NCBI RefSeq assembly: GCF_014385165.1
Contig: NZ_JACRTF010000001.1
Span: 186,001-250,000 of the forward strand
Origin: Jilunia laotingensis
GTDB taxonomy: Bacteria; Bacteroidota; Bacteroidia; Bacteroidales; Bacteroidaceae
Direction of reading: 5' to 3'
Length of the DNA: 64,000 nt
Part shown: one piece after another, positions 26,996 through 36,290 of the stretch
How the letters are laid out: each line of letters opens with the position of its first letter
How positions within the stretch are numbered: position 1 is the stretch's first letter
The notes under the pieces: generated by a model
Told to the model about the DNA's origin: nothing
The model's database searches: none
What the model saw: the letters and a program-made list of their open reading frames with translations, nothing else
Translations under genes and position numbers: made by a program

Positions 26996-29758
26996 TTAAT
27001 TTATACTTGGAGTGTACCATTTAAAACTACCACCTGCTTCTTTATATTTGGCAGCTTCAGCAGCATCAGCCGGTTTCTCCATTACTGTAGTAGTAAATAT
27101 ACCACCAACGAGGATTGTACCATTATTCGTAATAGATACTCCCTTGAATGTAAATTGATTACCGGTTGTAATATGCATTGTGGCTTTTTCATTAACTGTC
27201 AGGCTTTCAGTCACGACTACACCATCAGCGCTTGTTCCTCCTTTGATTTGAATGACATATGGTGATGTTGCACCTTCTTTGCCGACAGTCATGGAAGTGA
27301 ACTGCCTGCCTGTGCCAGTCGGGAATGAATAAGTGCTGGTTGCGTCAACATCCAATACGATGCTGGTTGTGGCAGCAGCTACGGCTGACAAATCTACAGT
27401 ACCTGATTTTTGGATGATCAGTTTATTGAACTTGTCACCTGACAGTACTTTGAATTTATTATTACTCCAGTCACCTTGTTCGTCATCTGCCACGTATGTG
27501 ATGATACCGGCTTTATCTTCTGTACCGATTCTAAGCTCTGCATCACGCTTTTCAATTACGATTTCTCCGTCTTCATTATCCGAAATATAAGTGTATATCG
27601 CGTTTTCGCCAACTGTCATGCCTGCTACATTGACAAATGTACCACCAGACTGACACACGATACCATAGTTATTTGTTACCGTTCCGGTGTTTTTGAACTC
27701 GCCACCTGCAATTTCAATCTGGCCATTGTTCGTAATTATACCAGCGTTAGTACCCTTTGTAATAAAAGACTTACCGGCATTTACTGTCAATGTTGACTTA
27801 GCTTCCGTTACCAATGATGTCACAGTCACATTTGCATCTACTTCAACAGAACCCACTTTGTCAGGGTTCTCTGATTTTGCCAAAGCCTTATTATTCAATG
27901 CAGTTATTGTAATTGCAGCATCTCCGCTTACCTTAACAGAAGCGTAGTTATCAACGGTTCCAACAGTTGCATTAATGTTCATCTGGGCAGTAGATACTGC
28001 GTTCTCATATGCAGCAGTGGCAGGTACGCCATTATGGACAGTGGCGGTAAGTGCAGTAGCGATATTCAAAGTACCTACATTGTAAATTTCATCTGTTGTA
28101 ATTGCTGCAATTGGAGCTTCGCTATCTTTTATGGTCAAAACACCCTTATTCAGGATACCTTTATTGAAGTCTTTGCTTACTACTTGAGTAGCACCTTCTG
28201 AGATGATAGCAGAAGTGTTATCACCAAATGTAAGAACTTCCAAAGCGTCTGTTCCTGTAATGTTTTTGGAAATAGTCAAAGATTTAGCATTAGCTGCCTT
28301 AACTGTCAATTTCACATAAGGATACTTTTTCAAGATGTCGTAAGCATCTTTGGACAATTCAACACCGTCCCCGGTAATAATACCTGTAAGTCCAACTGGA
28401 CTCGCTTCTGTACCAACCTGTTGTGAAACTTCACGGTATCCTAGAAAATCATCCAAATCAGCGGTTGTAGCAATTTTCATTTCCGTAGGAACAACGATTG
28501 CCTCTTCGGTGAAGCTGATGGCGATCGAACTGAAGTCGTTAGCTTTCATGGAAGCGAATGATTCATCTGCAGCTAACTCTTTGTAGCCTTGATTTGCTGC
28601 TTCTGGAGTGGTATCAATGCCTTTTTGTGCCAAAGCAACGGTCAAGACAGGGGTATCTGTAGTCCCGGCTGTTTCAAAAGCATCTCTGGAAAAATTCCAT
28701 TTGTATTTTCCAGCTTTCAAAGGTGCAGTTACTGTACCTTTGTTGGTATAGATCACTACTTGGAGCTTTTCACATGCATTTGCAGTAGTGATTGCCGGTA
28801 CTACCATATACGCTGCTGTGGATTTATTGCTGGCAAGCGTCACATCAGGGAAGCGCAATGAAATCTTGTTTGCAGCATCAGCTGTAGAACTCAAGAAGCT
28901 ACCGGTATAAAGAGGATTATTGTGGAAAGCGTCTTCTTTTTCAGTCGCTGTAGCATTATTGTACACGTTGAAAACGGCAGCAATATTTGAACCAGCAGTT
29001 GCTGTTTCATCATTTAATTTAAATTCCTTCGAACTTATACCGTTTTCAACATCTAACTCACCAGCAAGTGCCAATATGGCATCACCCGATGCAGTAGTTG
29101 TATTTTCCAATGAAATCTTTCTGATTTCAACAGACTTACTAGCATCCATATTGGTGATCTTAAAGGCGGGAGTTGCATGTGCAGCAACTAGGTTCATATC
29201 CAATTCCGTGGCTGTCGCACCAGTTGCATCCGCCTCCATTGGTACATAACCAAAAAATATCTGATTATCTTTTACTGCTTGGTATTTAGTAACTTCCTTT
29301 GAACCTTCAGCGTAAGCTTTTTGTTCCGCATCAATCACCCACTTCATTCCGTCACGGGCTGCAGTTACCTTACCGTTCTTGAATGGCATGTAAGTGAAAT
29401 AATTACCTTCAACCAACGATGCCGGGCTGGTCCAATTACCGTTTGCATCTCTGGTAAATGGATAATTTGTCCAAACTGCGTTCTTTAAAGTGTATCTATC
29501 AGTAAACGCTGAAGCATCTATATCATATACCTCGTCCATCAATGCCAAACCGAACTGTTCGCCTTCGGTATACTTACTCGATCCGTCTGTGGCATCTATG
29601 GCACGAGTATTTGCATTTCCGTCCACAAATGTGACATTTCCGATAACCGGACGATCACCTAGCGGGTTATTAACCCTTGAACTTTCGTATTGCTCATCAG
29701 AGCAAGCTACGAATACCATCGGCAGCGCAAGCGCTGCTAAAATGTGTTTTGTTTTCAT
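26996..29758 (-). CDS. Fimbrillin-like surface lipoprotein B
   Basis: This 920-residue protein has a signal peptide with lipobox FVAC (Cys19) followed by SDEQ, consistent with surface export. Residues about 35-350 show the fimbrillin-type pattern (ANTRAIDATDG, then GEQFGLALMDE). The C-terminal half consists of many short beta-prone repeats containing NNG, NAG and similar turns (ITNNGQIEIAGGEFKNTGTV). It is the largest of the four cassette lipoproteins and lies 111 bp downstream of small peptide B on the reverse strand. It faces cassette A. Confidence 0.8.
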   Translation of the reverse strand: MKTKHILAALALPMVFVACSDEQYESSRVNNPLGDRPVIGNVTFVDGNANTRAIDATDGSSKYTEGEQFGLALMDEVYDIDASAFTDRYTLKNAVWTNYPFTRDANGNWTSPASLVEGNYFTYMPFKNGKVTAARDGMKWVIDAEQKAYAEGSKEVTKYQAVKDNQIFFGYVPMEADATGATATELDMNLVAAHATPAFKITNMDASKSVEIRKISLENTTTASGDAILALAGELDVENGISSKEFKLNDETATAGSNIAAVFNVYNNATATEKEDAFHNNPLYTGSFLSSTADAANKISLRFPDVTLASNKSTAAYMVVPAITTANACEKLQVVIYTNKGTVTAPLKAGKYKWNFSRDAFETAGTTDTPVLTVALAQKGIDTTPEAANQGYKELAADESFASMKANDFSSIAISFTEEAIVVPTEMKIATTADLDDFLGYREVSQQVGTEASPVGLTGIITGDGVELSKDAYDILKKYPYVKLTVKAANAKSLTISKNITGTDALEVLTFGDNTSAIISEGATQVVSKDFNKGILNKGVLTIKDSEAPIAAITTDEIYNVGTLNIATALTATVHNGVPATAAYENAVSTAQMNINATVGTVDNYASVKVSGDAAITITALNNKALAKSENPDKVGSVEVDANVTVTSLVTEAKSTLTVNAGKSFITKGTNAGIITNNGQIEIAGGEFKNTGTVTNNYGIVCQSGGTFVNVAGMTVGENAIYTYISDNEDGEIVIEKRDAELRIGTEDKAGIITYVADDEQGDWSNNKFKVLSGDKFNKLIIQKSGTVDLSAVAAATTSIVLDVDATSTYSFPTGTGRQFTSMTVGKEGATSPYVIQIKGGTSADGVVVTESLTVNEKATMHITTGNQFTFKGVSITNNGTILVGGIFTTTVMEKPADAAEAAKYKEAGGSFKWYTPSIN

Positions 29759-29869
29759 TTCTTTATTTCCTTAGTTTAATATTCGATTAGAAATATCGGA
29801 TAGATTCCAATGCTACTGCCAGCTACAAGAAATTTATCCGATAGATGTTTATTAATTAGCCCTTTGCTT

Positions 29870-29989
29870 TTAGAAAGGTCCTCCTTGATCAGGAACATTG
29901 GGATCTGTAGCTGTTGCAGCGAACCCTCTCTCTACTTCTACCTCCACGATTTCCACCTCTGGAGCCACGTAATTCATTTCCATTTCCAT
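29870..29989 (-). CDS. Small acidic peptide B, conserved leader with variable tail
   Basis: A 39-codon gene. The first 23 residues are the shared leader (MEMEMNYVAPEV onward, ending VEVERGF). The tail AATATDPNVPDQGGPF is unique. Codons 18-23 differ from the other copies only synonymously. The gene starts inside control module B and precedes lipoprotein B by 111 bp. Confidence 0.7.
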   Translation of the reverse strand: MEMEMNYVAPEVEIVEVEVERGFAATATDPNVPDQGGPF

Positions 29990-30122
29990 ACTTACAATAA
30001 TTTAAAAAGTTAATAATATAAATTGGTTAAATAATGACGCTTTTTGGGGAGGGGAACGCGGGATTCCATCCTCCATACGGGGGGCAAAGTAAGAAATAAA
30101 TTTTCTAAGTAGATTTGGAGGG
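29942..30122 (-). repeat. Control module B (inverted relative to A and C)
   Basis: This module is identical over 181 bases to module A. Homology to module C continues a further 28 bases outward to 30150 (sequence beginning TTGTAAGCAT on the reverse strand). B and C are thus back to back and form an inverted repeat of about 209 bases around the Rpn nuclease gene. Confidence 0.9.
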
Positions 30123-30150
30123 CGGGGGGCTGGGAATTATATGCTTACAA

Positions 30151-30480
30151 TGGGAATCTTTAGCTTTCCGAGTAAAGTAGAATTTATGAGAGCAAAGAGC
30201 ATTGGTTATTACATGTCCTATCTTAACCGCATAGTGTCTAAATAAGATTCGTATGGACACACAATTTTATCTGTTACCTCTAGGTAACTGATTGAAGAAC
30301 CCTGCTTTATTTGAAGAAAGGTTGGCGGGGTAGATAACGGAACTTGCCGTATCCATGATATGATTTTCTATATTGCCATGTCTCGATTGGACATGGCAAT
30401 ACAGATCGATAACATTTCAGGCGGTTTCTGCCTGAAATGTGATTCTTATCCTAATCGCAGGGAACAAAAACGATCAATGT
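30151..30480. other. Intergenic stretch after the Rpn gene with two tandem hairpins
   Basis: No gene. Two strong hairpins lie 10 bp apart: 30371-30401 (arms TATTGCCATGTC, 12 pairs, 7-base loop) and 30412-30440 (arms ACATTTCAGGC, 11 pairs, 7-base loop). They are downstream of the Rpn stop on its strand and lack a clear T run. Confidence 0.6.
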
Positions 30481-31377
30481 TTATAATTTTTCTATCGCCT
30501 CGGCGGAAAGGCCGGTTATCTGCACGACCTGGTCCACGGGAAGTCCTGAGCCCAACAGTTTCTTGGCGATTTCTATCTTTTCCATTTGTTTGCCTTTTTC
30601 CATTCCCTCTTCCATCCCTTTTTCCATCCCCTCCTTCCTAGCCGTCACGATTGCGTTGTTGATGTCCCTGTACGCCTTCACGCTGTCCTCGTACAGGCTC
30701 AATTCCTGGGGAGAAAACCTGGCAATCTCCGCGGCCTGAAACATATGCTCGAAGACACGCTCCTGCAAGGCGGCCGGACGTTCAAGAAGGCGGGAGAGGT
30801 TCTTGATTACGAACATCCATTTGTCGAACATGCTTTCCAGTTCATGCTCGCCCTTCATGAACTTGGGCATTTCAAGGTAGATGAAAGTCAGCTTGTCATA
30901 AAAGATGCTCTTGCGCTCGACATCCATCAGCATCACCTTGTGGTGGTAACAATCCGGGGAATATCTGTCCTCATCAAATACGAAGTTAAGAATGCCGACA
31001 GTATAGACCGCCGTCAGTTCAAAGTCCCAGTCACCGCGCTTGGCCTGTTCGCGGATGGGGAAAGTGGAATAGAAGACGCTGCGGTCTTTGAAGAACTGCT
31101 GGTAAACGTTCTGCATCTCGACGATGAACTTTTCACCCTTGTCGTTCTCGCAGTAGACATCGAATATGGCCCTGCGCTCGCCACCGTAGGAACCCAGATG
31201 CTCATTGTTAAGATAAGTCAGGTCGCAGACATGCTGCTCGTCACCGAACAGTGCATTGAGGAAGCTGATCAGCAATTCCTTGTTCATGTCCGTGCCGAAC
31301 AGCTTCTTGAAACCGAAATCGGTGTATGGGTTCACAAAGCGCTCCTCACCGCTGTAATTGTTTGTTGGCATAGGCAT
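30481..31377 (-). CDS. Rpn family recombination-promoting nuclease / putative transposase
   Basis: This 298-residue PD-(D/E)XK nuclease-like protein opens with FVNPYTDFGFKKLFG, the hallmark of this family. A catalytic core follows at ERRAIFDVYCENDKGEKFIVEMQ, where Asp and Glu-x-Gln are the expected metal-binding residues. The C-terminus carries the charged MEKGMEEGMEKGK repeats common in these proteins. E. coli Rpn proteins increase RecA-independent recombination. The gene lies alone between inverted control modules B and C. A second ATG at 31371 is possible. Confidence 0.88.
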   Translation of the reverse strand: MPMPTNNYSGEERFVNPYTDFGFKKLFGTDMNKELLISFLNALFGDEQHVCDLTYLNNEHLGSYGGERRAIFDVYCENDKGEKFIVEMQNVYQQFFKDRSVFYSTFPIREQAKRGDWDFELTAVYTVGILNFVFDEDRYSPDCYHHKVMLMDVERKSIFYDKLTFIYLEMPKFMKGEHELESMFDKWMFVIKNLSRLLERPAALQERVFEHMFQAAEIARFSPQELSLYEDSVKAYRDINNAIVTARKEGMEKGMEEGMEKGKQMEKIEIAKKLLGSGLPVDQVVQITGLSAEAIEKL

Positions 31378-31540
31378 ATTGTTTTATTTGGACATCCCTG
31401 CAAAGGAACAAATTAATTGTAGGATAAACAAAAAATGGGGGATTTTTATTCGGCCTGCAGGTAAAACAGAACCTTGCAATTATCGGCATCCTCTTAATTT
31501 CATAATTCCTCCCCCCCTCCCCCGTGTGCTGTCACATCGG

Positions 31541-31750
31541 TTGTAAGCATATAATTCCCAGCCCCCCGCCCTCCGAATCTACTTAGAAAATTTATTTCTT
31601 ACTTTGCCCCCCGTATGGAGGATGGAATCCCGTGTTCCCCTCCCGCTAGGAACGTCATTATTTAACCAATTTATATTATTAACTTTTTAAATTATTGTAA
31701 GTATGGAAATGGAAATGAATTACGTGGCTCCAGAGGTGGAAATCGTGGAG
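31541..31750 (+). repeat. Control module C with outward extension
   Basis: 31569-31750 is the fourth-copy equivalent of A, B and D but is the most diverged, with CGTGTT for CGCGTT and GCTAGGAAC for CAAAAAGC in the leader. 31541-31568 adds homology shared only with module B. The GGAGG...CCTCC hairpin is kept despite the changes. Confidence 0.88.
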
Positions 31751-31810
31751 GTAGAAGTGGAAAGAGGATTTACTTCTAGTGGATTTGGAGAACCAGACGA
31801 CCTGGGATAA
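31703..31810 (+). CDS. Small acidic peptide C, conserved leader with variable tail
   Basis: A 35-codon gene with the shared 23-residue leader (MEMEMNYVAPEV onward, ending VEVERGF) and a unique tail TSSGFGEPDDLG. It starts at the same position relative to the module as the other three copies. Lipoprotein C begins 108 bp downstream. Confidence 0.7.
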   Translation: MEMEMNYVAPEVEIVEVEVERGFTSSGFGEPDDLG

Positions 31811-31918
31811 CCATACTTTGCACAGTCGCATGTTGTGTGTTGTTAGGAAATTTTGCACAAATAACGACCGGAAGAAGTATGAAAACAGTAAATAGATTAA
31901 TTATAAACTTAACAAGGA

Positions 31919-34435
31919 ATGAGAACGAAACATTATTTCACAGCACTAGCTCTGCCGCTAGTGTTTGCTGCATGTTCTAACGACGATTTAGACGTTAACA
32001 ACACTCCAGAGCTAAATGGTCCAAAATTGGCTGAGAACTTTTCTTTTACAGCCGATATTATTGGGCAAGATGCAGATACCCGTATTGGTTTTGAAGATGG
32101 AATTAATAAAGCATTCAGCTGGCTACCCCAGTATGCAAATGAAGACAATGGTGCGAAGACAGCCGATGAATTGATTGGTGTCTGCCTCATCGGCGGTGTC
32201 GATGAAATTAGCAATCCCTCCGGGAAGGTTTTCACCAATTATCCTTTCAAACTCAAAGGATGGATGAATCCAGAAGGAGGTATAGAAAGTGTTGATGTGC
32301 CAGCCTCAGTGGGTGCAGGCAATACCACTTTGGCCGCTTGGAGAAATGCTCAATCAGATCAATGGTTAAAAGATCCTGAAGGCATGACCAAAGGTAACTT
32401 TGTAACCTGTACTACCCCTTCAACAACTTTGATGGCCGGTGACTATGTGATTTACTATCCACATGATGCAGAATTTAATTCAATCAAACAGTTGCCAATA
32501 GCTAATTACAACTCAGTACAAACAGCTGCAACAGTAACTAAAGATGGTGATTATGCCCATATCCCATCCACCGTTTTTGCCGTTTCTGAAAAGACGACAT
32601 TGGCACCCGGCACAGAGACTTCTTCTTTCAAATTATATTTTATGAACTATTTGTTGGGATTCAAAATGTATAAAGGTGAAGGAGAACTTACTAAATCAAT
32701 CAAACGCATCATTGTAGAAGTCAAAGATGGAACGCAATTCCCGACAGAAGGTACGGTTAATGCCTTAAACCATAGTTTTGTCGCATCGACAGAAAATACG
32801 ACAGAAAGTTTGGTGCTTACTTTGGGAACAGGTAGTGGAGTATCTATCGCTGATGGAACAGAAGTTGCTCCTTATCTGACCGCAATGACAATGTTACCTG
32901 TCAACTTGAGTGGCAAAACAATTGTCATCAAAGTGGTTCCTACGGATGGAACAAAAGTTGCTATCTACGAAAAGAACGGTACTAATTTCGTAGCGAGCAA
33001 ATACGGCCAATTCTCCCTGCCTATTGTAGATGCAGACTTTAACAAAGACATGGATCGTATGGTATTTACTGCTGATGAATTCAAAGCAGAGGCTGCCAAG
33101 GGCGGTGTAATCAAATTGATGGATGATGTAACAATAACCGAGATGCCTTCCGATGTTGCCCACTCCTTAGTTGTGAACGGCACCAAGAAGCTTACAATTA
33201 ACACAGTAGCTCTTGCTCCTACGGCAGACTGGACTTTCAATTGCCCGGTTGAGATTGCAGCCGGTCTGACTACTGCCGATAATCACGCAATTACTTTCAA
33301 TGGTAAAGTTGAAGTGATCGGTGGTAACATCACTGTAACTACGGGTACGTTGAATATCAACGGCAAAGGCTCTTCGATTGCTGCGACAGCCGGTGATATC
33401 TCCATCGGAGATACCCTGAACGTAAATGATGAAATTACGATTGGAAAATCTATCACTTTGGCTGCTAATAAAGCTGCTGCCAATCTGAATGCCGATGGCA
33501 TCGTAATGGCAGGCGCAACGTCTGGCACCGCCACCGGTGCATTGAATATCAATGCCAATGTAATCAACAATAAGCTGCTGAATGTTGCAAACATGAAATT
33601 GACTATCGCCGCAGGAAAAACATTAACTGTTGATGCCGGTAGAGTTCCTGCCGCCAGTACTGCCACATTAGAAGGCATTGCTGCCAATACAGTCGTCCTG
33701 AATGGTACGTTAGATGTTGTAAAGGGTGAAGTTACTTCTACAAACCTTGAAGTACCGGGGAAATTGATCATCGGCACTGGTTCTAAATTTACGAATTCGA
33801 CTACCGACTCAACTCTGAAACTGATCGGCACAGGCGAGATTGTCAATAATGGTACTTTCACGAACGAAGGAACGGTTATGGTGAATGACGCCACAGCCAC
33901 ATTCAATAATGTCGGAGATTTCGAAAATGGACGCAGTGTAGTTTTACTGGGTCAGCTGAATAATGCAGCTACCGATAAGTTCGTAAATACTGCTAGCGGC
34001 TCTGTCAGTGGCAAAGCAAACTTCAATGGTACTTATACCATCGAGGTAGAAGTAATGACCTCATCAGAATTCGCTTTGGCAAATTCAGACACAAAATGTG
34101 GCTTGATTCGTTTGACAGGTGCAACAACATCCACTGCCGCAATTTCGACAGAAAAGGCTATTGAGTTGGGTACAGGTTCTTCATTGGATGCATCTGCCGG
34201 CCCCATCACCTTTGGCGATCTGACAGTTACCGGAAACAACGTGACAACCACGGGAAATGTAAACGTAACCAATGACGTGACGATCAATAAGAGTGCCAAG
34301 CTGACAGTATCCGGAGGCGTATTGGCTGTGACCGGTAAAGTCATCAATAATGGTACATTTGCAATCTCTTCCGGTAGAGCCACATGTTCGGGCATTGCCG
34401 GTACCGGTACTTGGACCAACTATCCTGAATGGTAA
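31919..34435 (+). CDS. Fimbrillin-like surface lipoprotein C
   Basis: This 838-residue protein has a signal peptide MRTKHYFTALALPLVFAAC (Cys19) followed by SNDD, an acidic surface-export type stretch. A fimbrillin-like N-terminal region (ADTRIGFEDGINKAFSWLP) spans about residues 40-370. The C-terminal half is made of short strand/turn repeats (LNGTLDVVKGEVTSTNLEV) and ends GTGTWTNYPEW. The body is only distantly similar to the other three, although the signal peptide closely matches those of B and D. A terminator follows 32 bp after the stop. Confidence 0.8.
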   Translation: MRTKHYFTALALPLVFAACSNDDLDVNNTPELNGPKLAENFSFTADIIGQDADTRIGFEDGINKAFSWLPQYANEDNGAKTADELIGVCLIGGVDEISNPSGKVFTNYPFKLKGWMNPEGGIESVDVPASVGAGNTTLAAWRNAQSDQWLKDPEGMTKGNFVTCTTPSTTLMAGDYVIYYPHDAEFNSIKQLPIANYNSVQTAATVTKDGDYAHIPSTVFAVSEKTTLAPGTETSSFKLYFMNYLLGFKMYKGEGELTKSIKRIIVEVKDGTQFPTEGTVNALNHSFVASTENTTESLVLTLGTGSGVSIADGTEVAPYLTAMTMLPVNLSGKTIVIKVVPTDGTKVAIYEKNGTNFVASKYGQFSLPIVDADFNKDMDRMVFTADEFKAEAAKGGVIKLMDDVTITEMPSDVAHSLVVNGTKKLTINTVALAPTADWTFNCPVEIAAGLTTADNHAITFNGKVEVIGGNITVTTGTLNINGKGSSIAATAGDISIGDTLNVNDEITIGKSITLAANKAAANLNADGIVMAGATSGTATGALNINANVINNKLLNVANMKLTIAAGKTLTVDAGRVPAASTATLEGIAANTVVLNGTLDVVKGEVTSTNLEVPGKLIIGTGSKFTNSTTDSTLKLIGTGEIVNNGTFTNEGTVMVNDATATFNNVGDFENGRSVVLLGQLNNAATDKFVNTASGSVSGKANFNGTYTIEVEVMTSSEFALANSDTKCGLIRLTGATTSTAAISTEKAIELGTGSSLDASAGPITFGDLTVTGNNVTTTGNVNVTNDVTINKSAKLTVSGGVLAVTGKVINNGTFAISSGRATCSGIAGTGTWTNYPEW

Positions 34436-34467
34436 TTAATTCCCCCAAAGGATAAATCCGTTTTCAT

Positions 34468-34503
34468 AAGCCCTGCAATGTGCAAAGCCTTGCAGGGCTT
34501 TTA
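34468..34503 (+). terminator. Terminator after lipoprotein C
   Basis: The perfect arms AAGCCCTGCAA and TTGCAGGGCTT flank an 11-base loop and are followed by TTATAT. Confidence 0.8.
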
Positions 34504-34555
34504 TATCTATTCCCATCACGGTGATGAACATCAGTCTTTATCGCAATGACAATTA

Positions 34556-35662
34556 ATGATCGTCAAAATGGCCATCCATACTTCAATAACAGGTTGCGGG
34601 CAACCCGCGAGGCACTTTGCCGGGCTTGAATCTTCCCCCATTCACCATCCGTCCCGGCGGTTACCCATGTTCGATGCCTTGAAGGGCTTTGCCATCCTTC
34701 TGGTAGTTTATACCCATGTGCTTCAATATTCCGGCATAGGCGAATATTTCAGCAATCCTGCATTCAAATTTTCATATTCCTTCCATATGCCCCTTTTCAT
34801 GACCATAAGTGGATATTTCGCCGCCTCTTCCATTCAATTGCCATTCTTCACACTACTCAAGAGGAAGAGTATGCGGCTTTTGTTGCCGTGCGTTTCTGCG
34901 GTCGTAGTTGTTCTACTTCTTAACCTGTGGCTGAAATACATACCCCGGTCGGCCTATGTCTCTTACTTTATAGGAAACCTCTGGTATCTGAAAGCTCTGT
35001 TCATTTGCTATGTGGTCGCATGGAGCAGCCTGCGCATTGCGCACAGTTTGACTGCCGCCATTGCCGGAAGTATCTTATTGAGCTCTTTTCTGCCAGGGCC
35101 TTTCTATTGGCCGTTTGTGCTGCCGTTCTTTTGGCTCGGCTACATTTGGCAGCGTCATCCCGAATGGCTAAATGTCCACAAAAGGCTAATTGGCATAAGC
35201 GCTTTTGCTGTTTTTTGTATCCTTTGGGTTTTCTGGGATGGCGAACTGACGGTTTACCGTTCAGCGTTAAAGCTCATAGACTACAAACATCTGGCATGGA
35301 AGGGTGAGAATCTGGGGCCTCATTTGCTGCGTTTGGCCATCGGGACGGCAGGAACTCTCACCACTCTGGCCGTTTTCAGCTTTTTCTACCAACGCGGTTC
35401 ACGTCTTTCCCATATAGAATATTTGGGAAAGTACACTTTGGAAATTTACACATTGCACTTTATGCTCATCCATACGGGAATGTTCCGGTTTATAGAAATT
35501 CCCTACCACAAAGGCATTTATGAATTACTCTATTGTCCGGCAGTCTCCGTCCCTGTTTTTGCAATTTGCATAATCGCTGTCCGCCTCATGGCACGTAATC
35601 GTTGGCTGAACGGTGTTTTCCTGGGAAATTGGGAAATACGGGCAAGGAAAGTGCGGGAATAA
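34556..35662 (+). CDS. Acyltransferase 3 family membrane protein
   Basis: This protein has 368 residues from the first ATG. An internal ATG at 34667 would start directly at MFDALKGFAILLVVYTH, the family's first helix with its conserved His. About ten hydrophobic segments and the SFHMPLFMTISGYF motif are present. This family transfers acyl groups, often acetyl or succinyl, to polysaccharides, antibiotics or other exported molecules. It lies alone between convergent cassettes C and D. The downstream GC content is a little higher than in neighbouring genes. The first 37 residues look unstructured, so the start is uncertain. Confidence 0.82.
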   Translation: MIVKMAIHTSITGCGQPARHFAGLESSPIHHPSRRLPMFDALKGFAILLVVYTHVLQYSGIGEYFSNPAFKFSYSFHMPLFMTISGYFAASSIQLPFFTLLKRKSMRLLLPCVSAVVVVLLLNLWLKYIPRSAYVSYFIGNLWYLKALFICYVVAWSSLRIAHSLTAAIAGSILLSSFLPGPFYWPFVLPFFWLGYIWQRHPEWLNVHKRLIGISAFAVFCILWVFWDGELTVYRSALKLIDYKHLAWKGENLGPHLLRLAIGTAGTLTTLAVFSFFYQRGSRLSHIEYLGKYTLEIYTLHFMLIHTGMFRFIEIPYHKGIYELLYCPAVSVPVFAICIIAVRLMARNRWLNGVFLGNWEIRARKVRE

Positions 35663-35705
35663 TGTTTTACATTCGGGCATGAATGAAACTGGCGGTATTT
35701 CCCGA

Positions 35706-35793
35706 CACCGAGGAACGCCTTGGAGGACACCGATGAAGAGGTTCTTCCTCACCGATGAACAACCCCTTCCTCACCGAGGAAAAAACGAGTTGA
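35706..35793. repeat. Degenerate 22-bp tandem repeat, four units
   Basis: Units begin at 35706, 35728, 35750 and 35772, each opening with CACCGAGGAA or CACCGATGAA. The right halves are variable. The period equals that of the array at 24789, but the consensus is different. The core resembles the 21-bp array near 2396. Confidence 0.65.
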
Positions 35794-36083
35794 GAGCGCA
35801 TTGATAATCAATCGTTTAAATCACCTCATTCCGGTATGCCTGCACAATTTTCGGGAATAGCAGGCCGCAGGATTACCCCCGTGCTATGGTTGAAATATTT
35901 GACACGTAGCCTTGGGCGGCAGACCAGACTTTTCTTGCCTACAATTTAGCTTTTATTGGCTGGACATTCGAGCTTCTTGCCCTTTCTTTTCTTTGATTCC
36001 ATCTTTCAGGAAGTTCTTTTTGCTCTGACGCGGTTGGGAAGATGGGTTGTTTTATCCGATATCGAGGACAGGATGCATAGATA

Positions 36084-36131
36084 ATGCGGGGGACCATACC
36101 GGGGATTATGCCAAGGATTATATCGGGGATG
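36084..36131. repeat. Degenerate 12-bp tandem repeat, four units
   Basis: Units start at 36084, 36096, 36108 and 36120 with a form like ATRCCGGGGATT. No function is known. Confidence 0.5.
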
Positions 36132-36162
36132 CAAGGCAGTGCGTGTGGTATCATATTAAAAG

Positions 36163-36207
36163 AAGAACCGCAGCCTCCATTTCAAATAGGAGAACTGCGG
36201 TTCTTTT
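36163..36207. terminator. Hairpin between the acyltransferase and lipoprotein D
   Basis: The arms AGAACCGCAG and CTGCGGTTCT flank a partly paired interior and are followed by TTTT on the forward strand. It could terminate transcripts from either side. Confidence 0.6.
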
Positions 36208-36257
36208 AGTTTAACTGTTCATTGGATTATCTAAATTGCCATGAACGGGTTTGGTAT

Positions 36258-36284
36258 AAAAGGCTTTCCTCCGGGAAAGCTTTT
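36258..36284 (-). terminator. Terminator after lipoprotein D
   Basis: On the reverse strand the arms AAAAGCTTTCC and GGAAAGCCTTTT pair with one bulged base and a short loop, ending in TTTTAT. It starts 6 bp after the lipoprotein stop. Confidence 0.75.
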
Positions 36285-36290
36285 CGGCTG

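Larger units (their letters stand above)
35663..36257. other. Intergenic stretch with two tandem-repeat arrays
   Basis: About 600 bases with no convincing gene. It contains a 22-bp repeat array (35706-35793), a 12-bp array (36084-36131) and a bidirectional-looking hairpin (36163-36207). Confidence 0.55.

Noticed and set aside
35939..36154. 71-codon reverse frame across the 12-bp repeats
   Set aside because: It is largely made of the tandem-repeat sequence and lacks any signal of a real gene.
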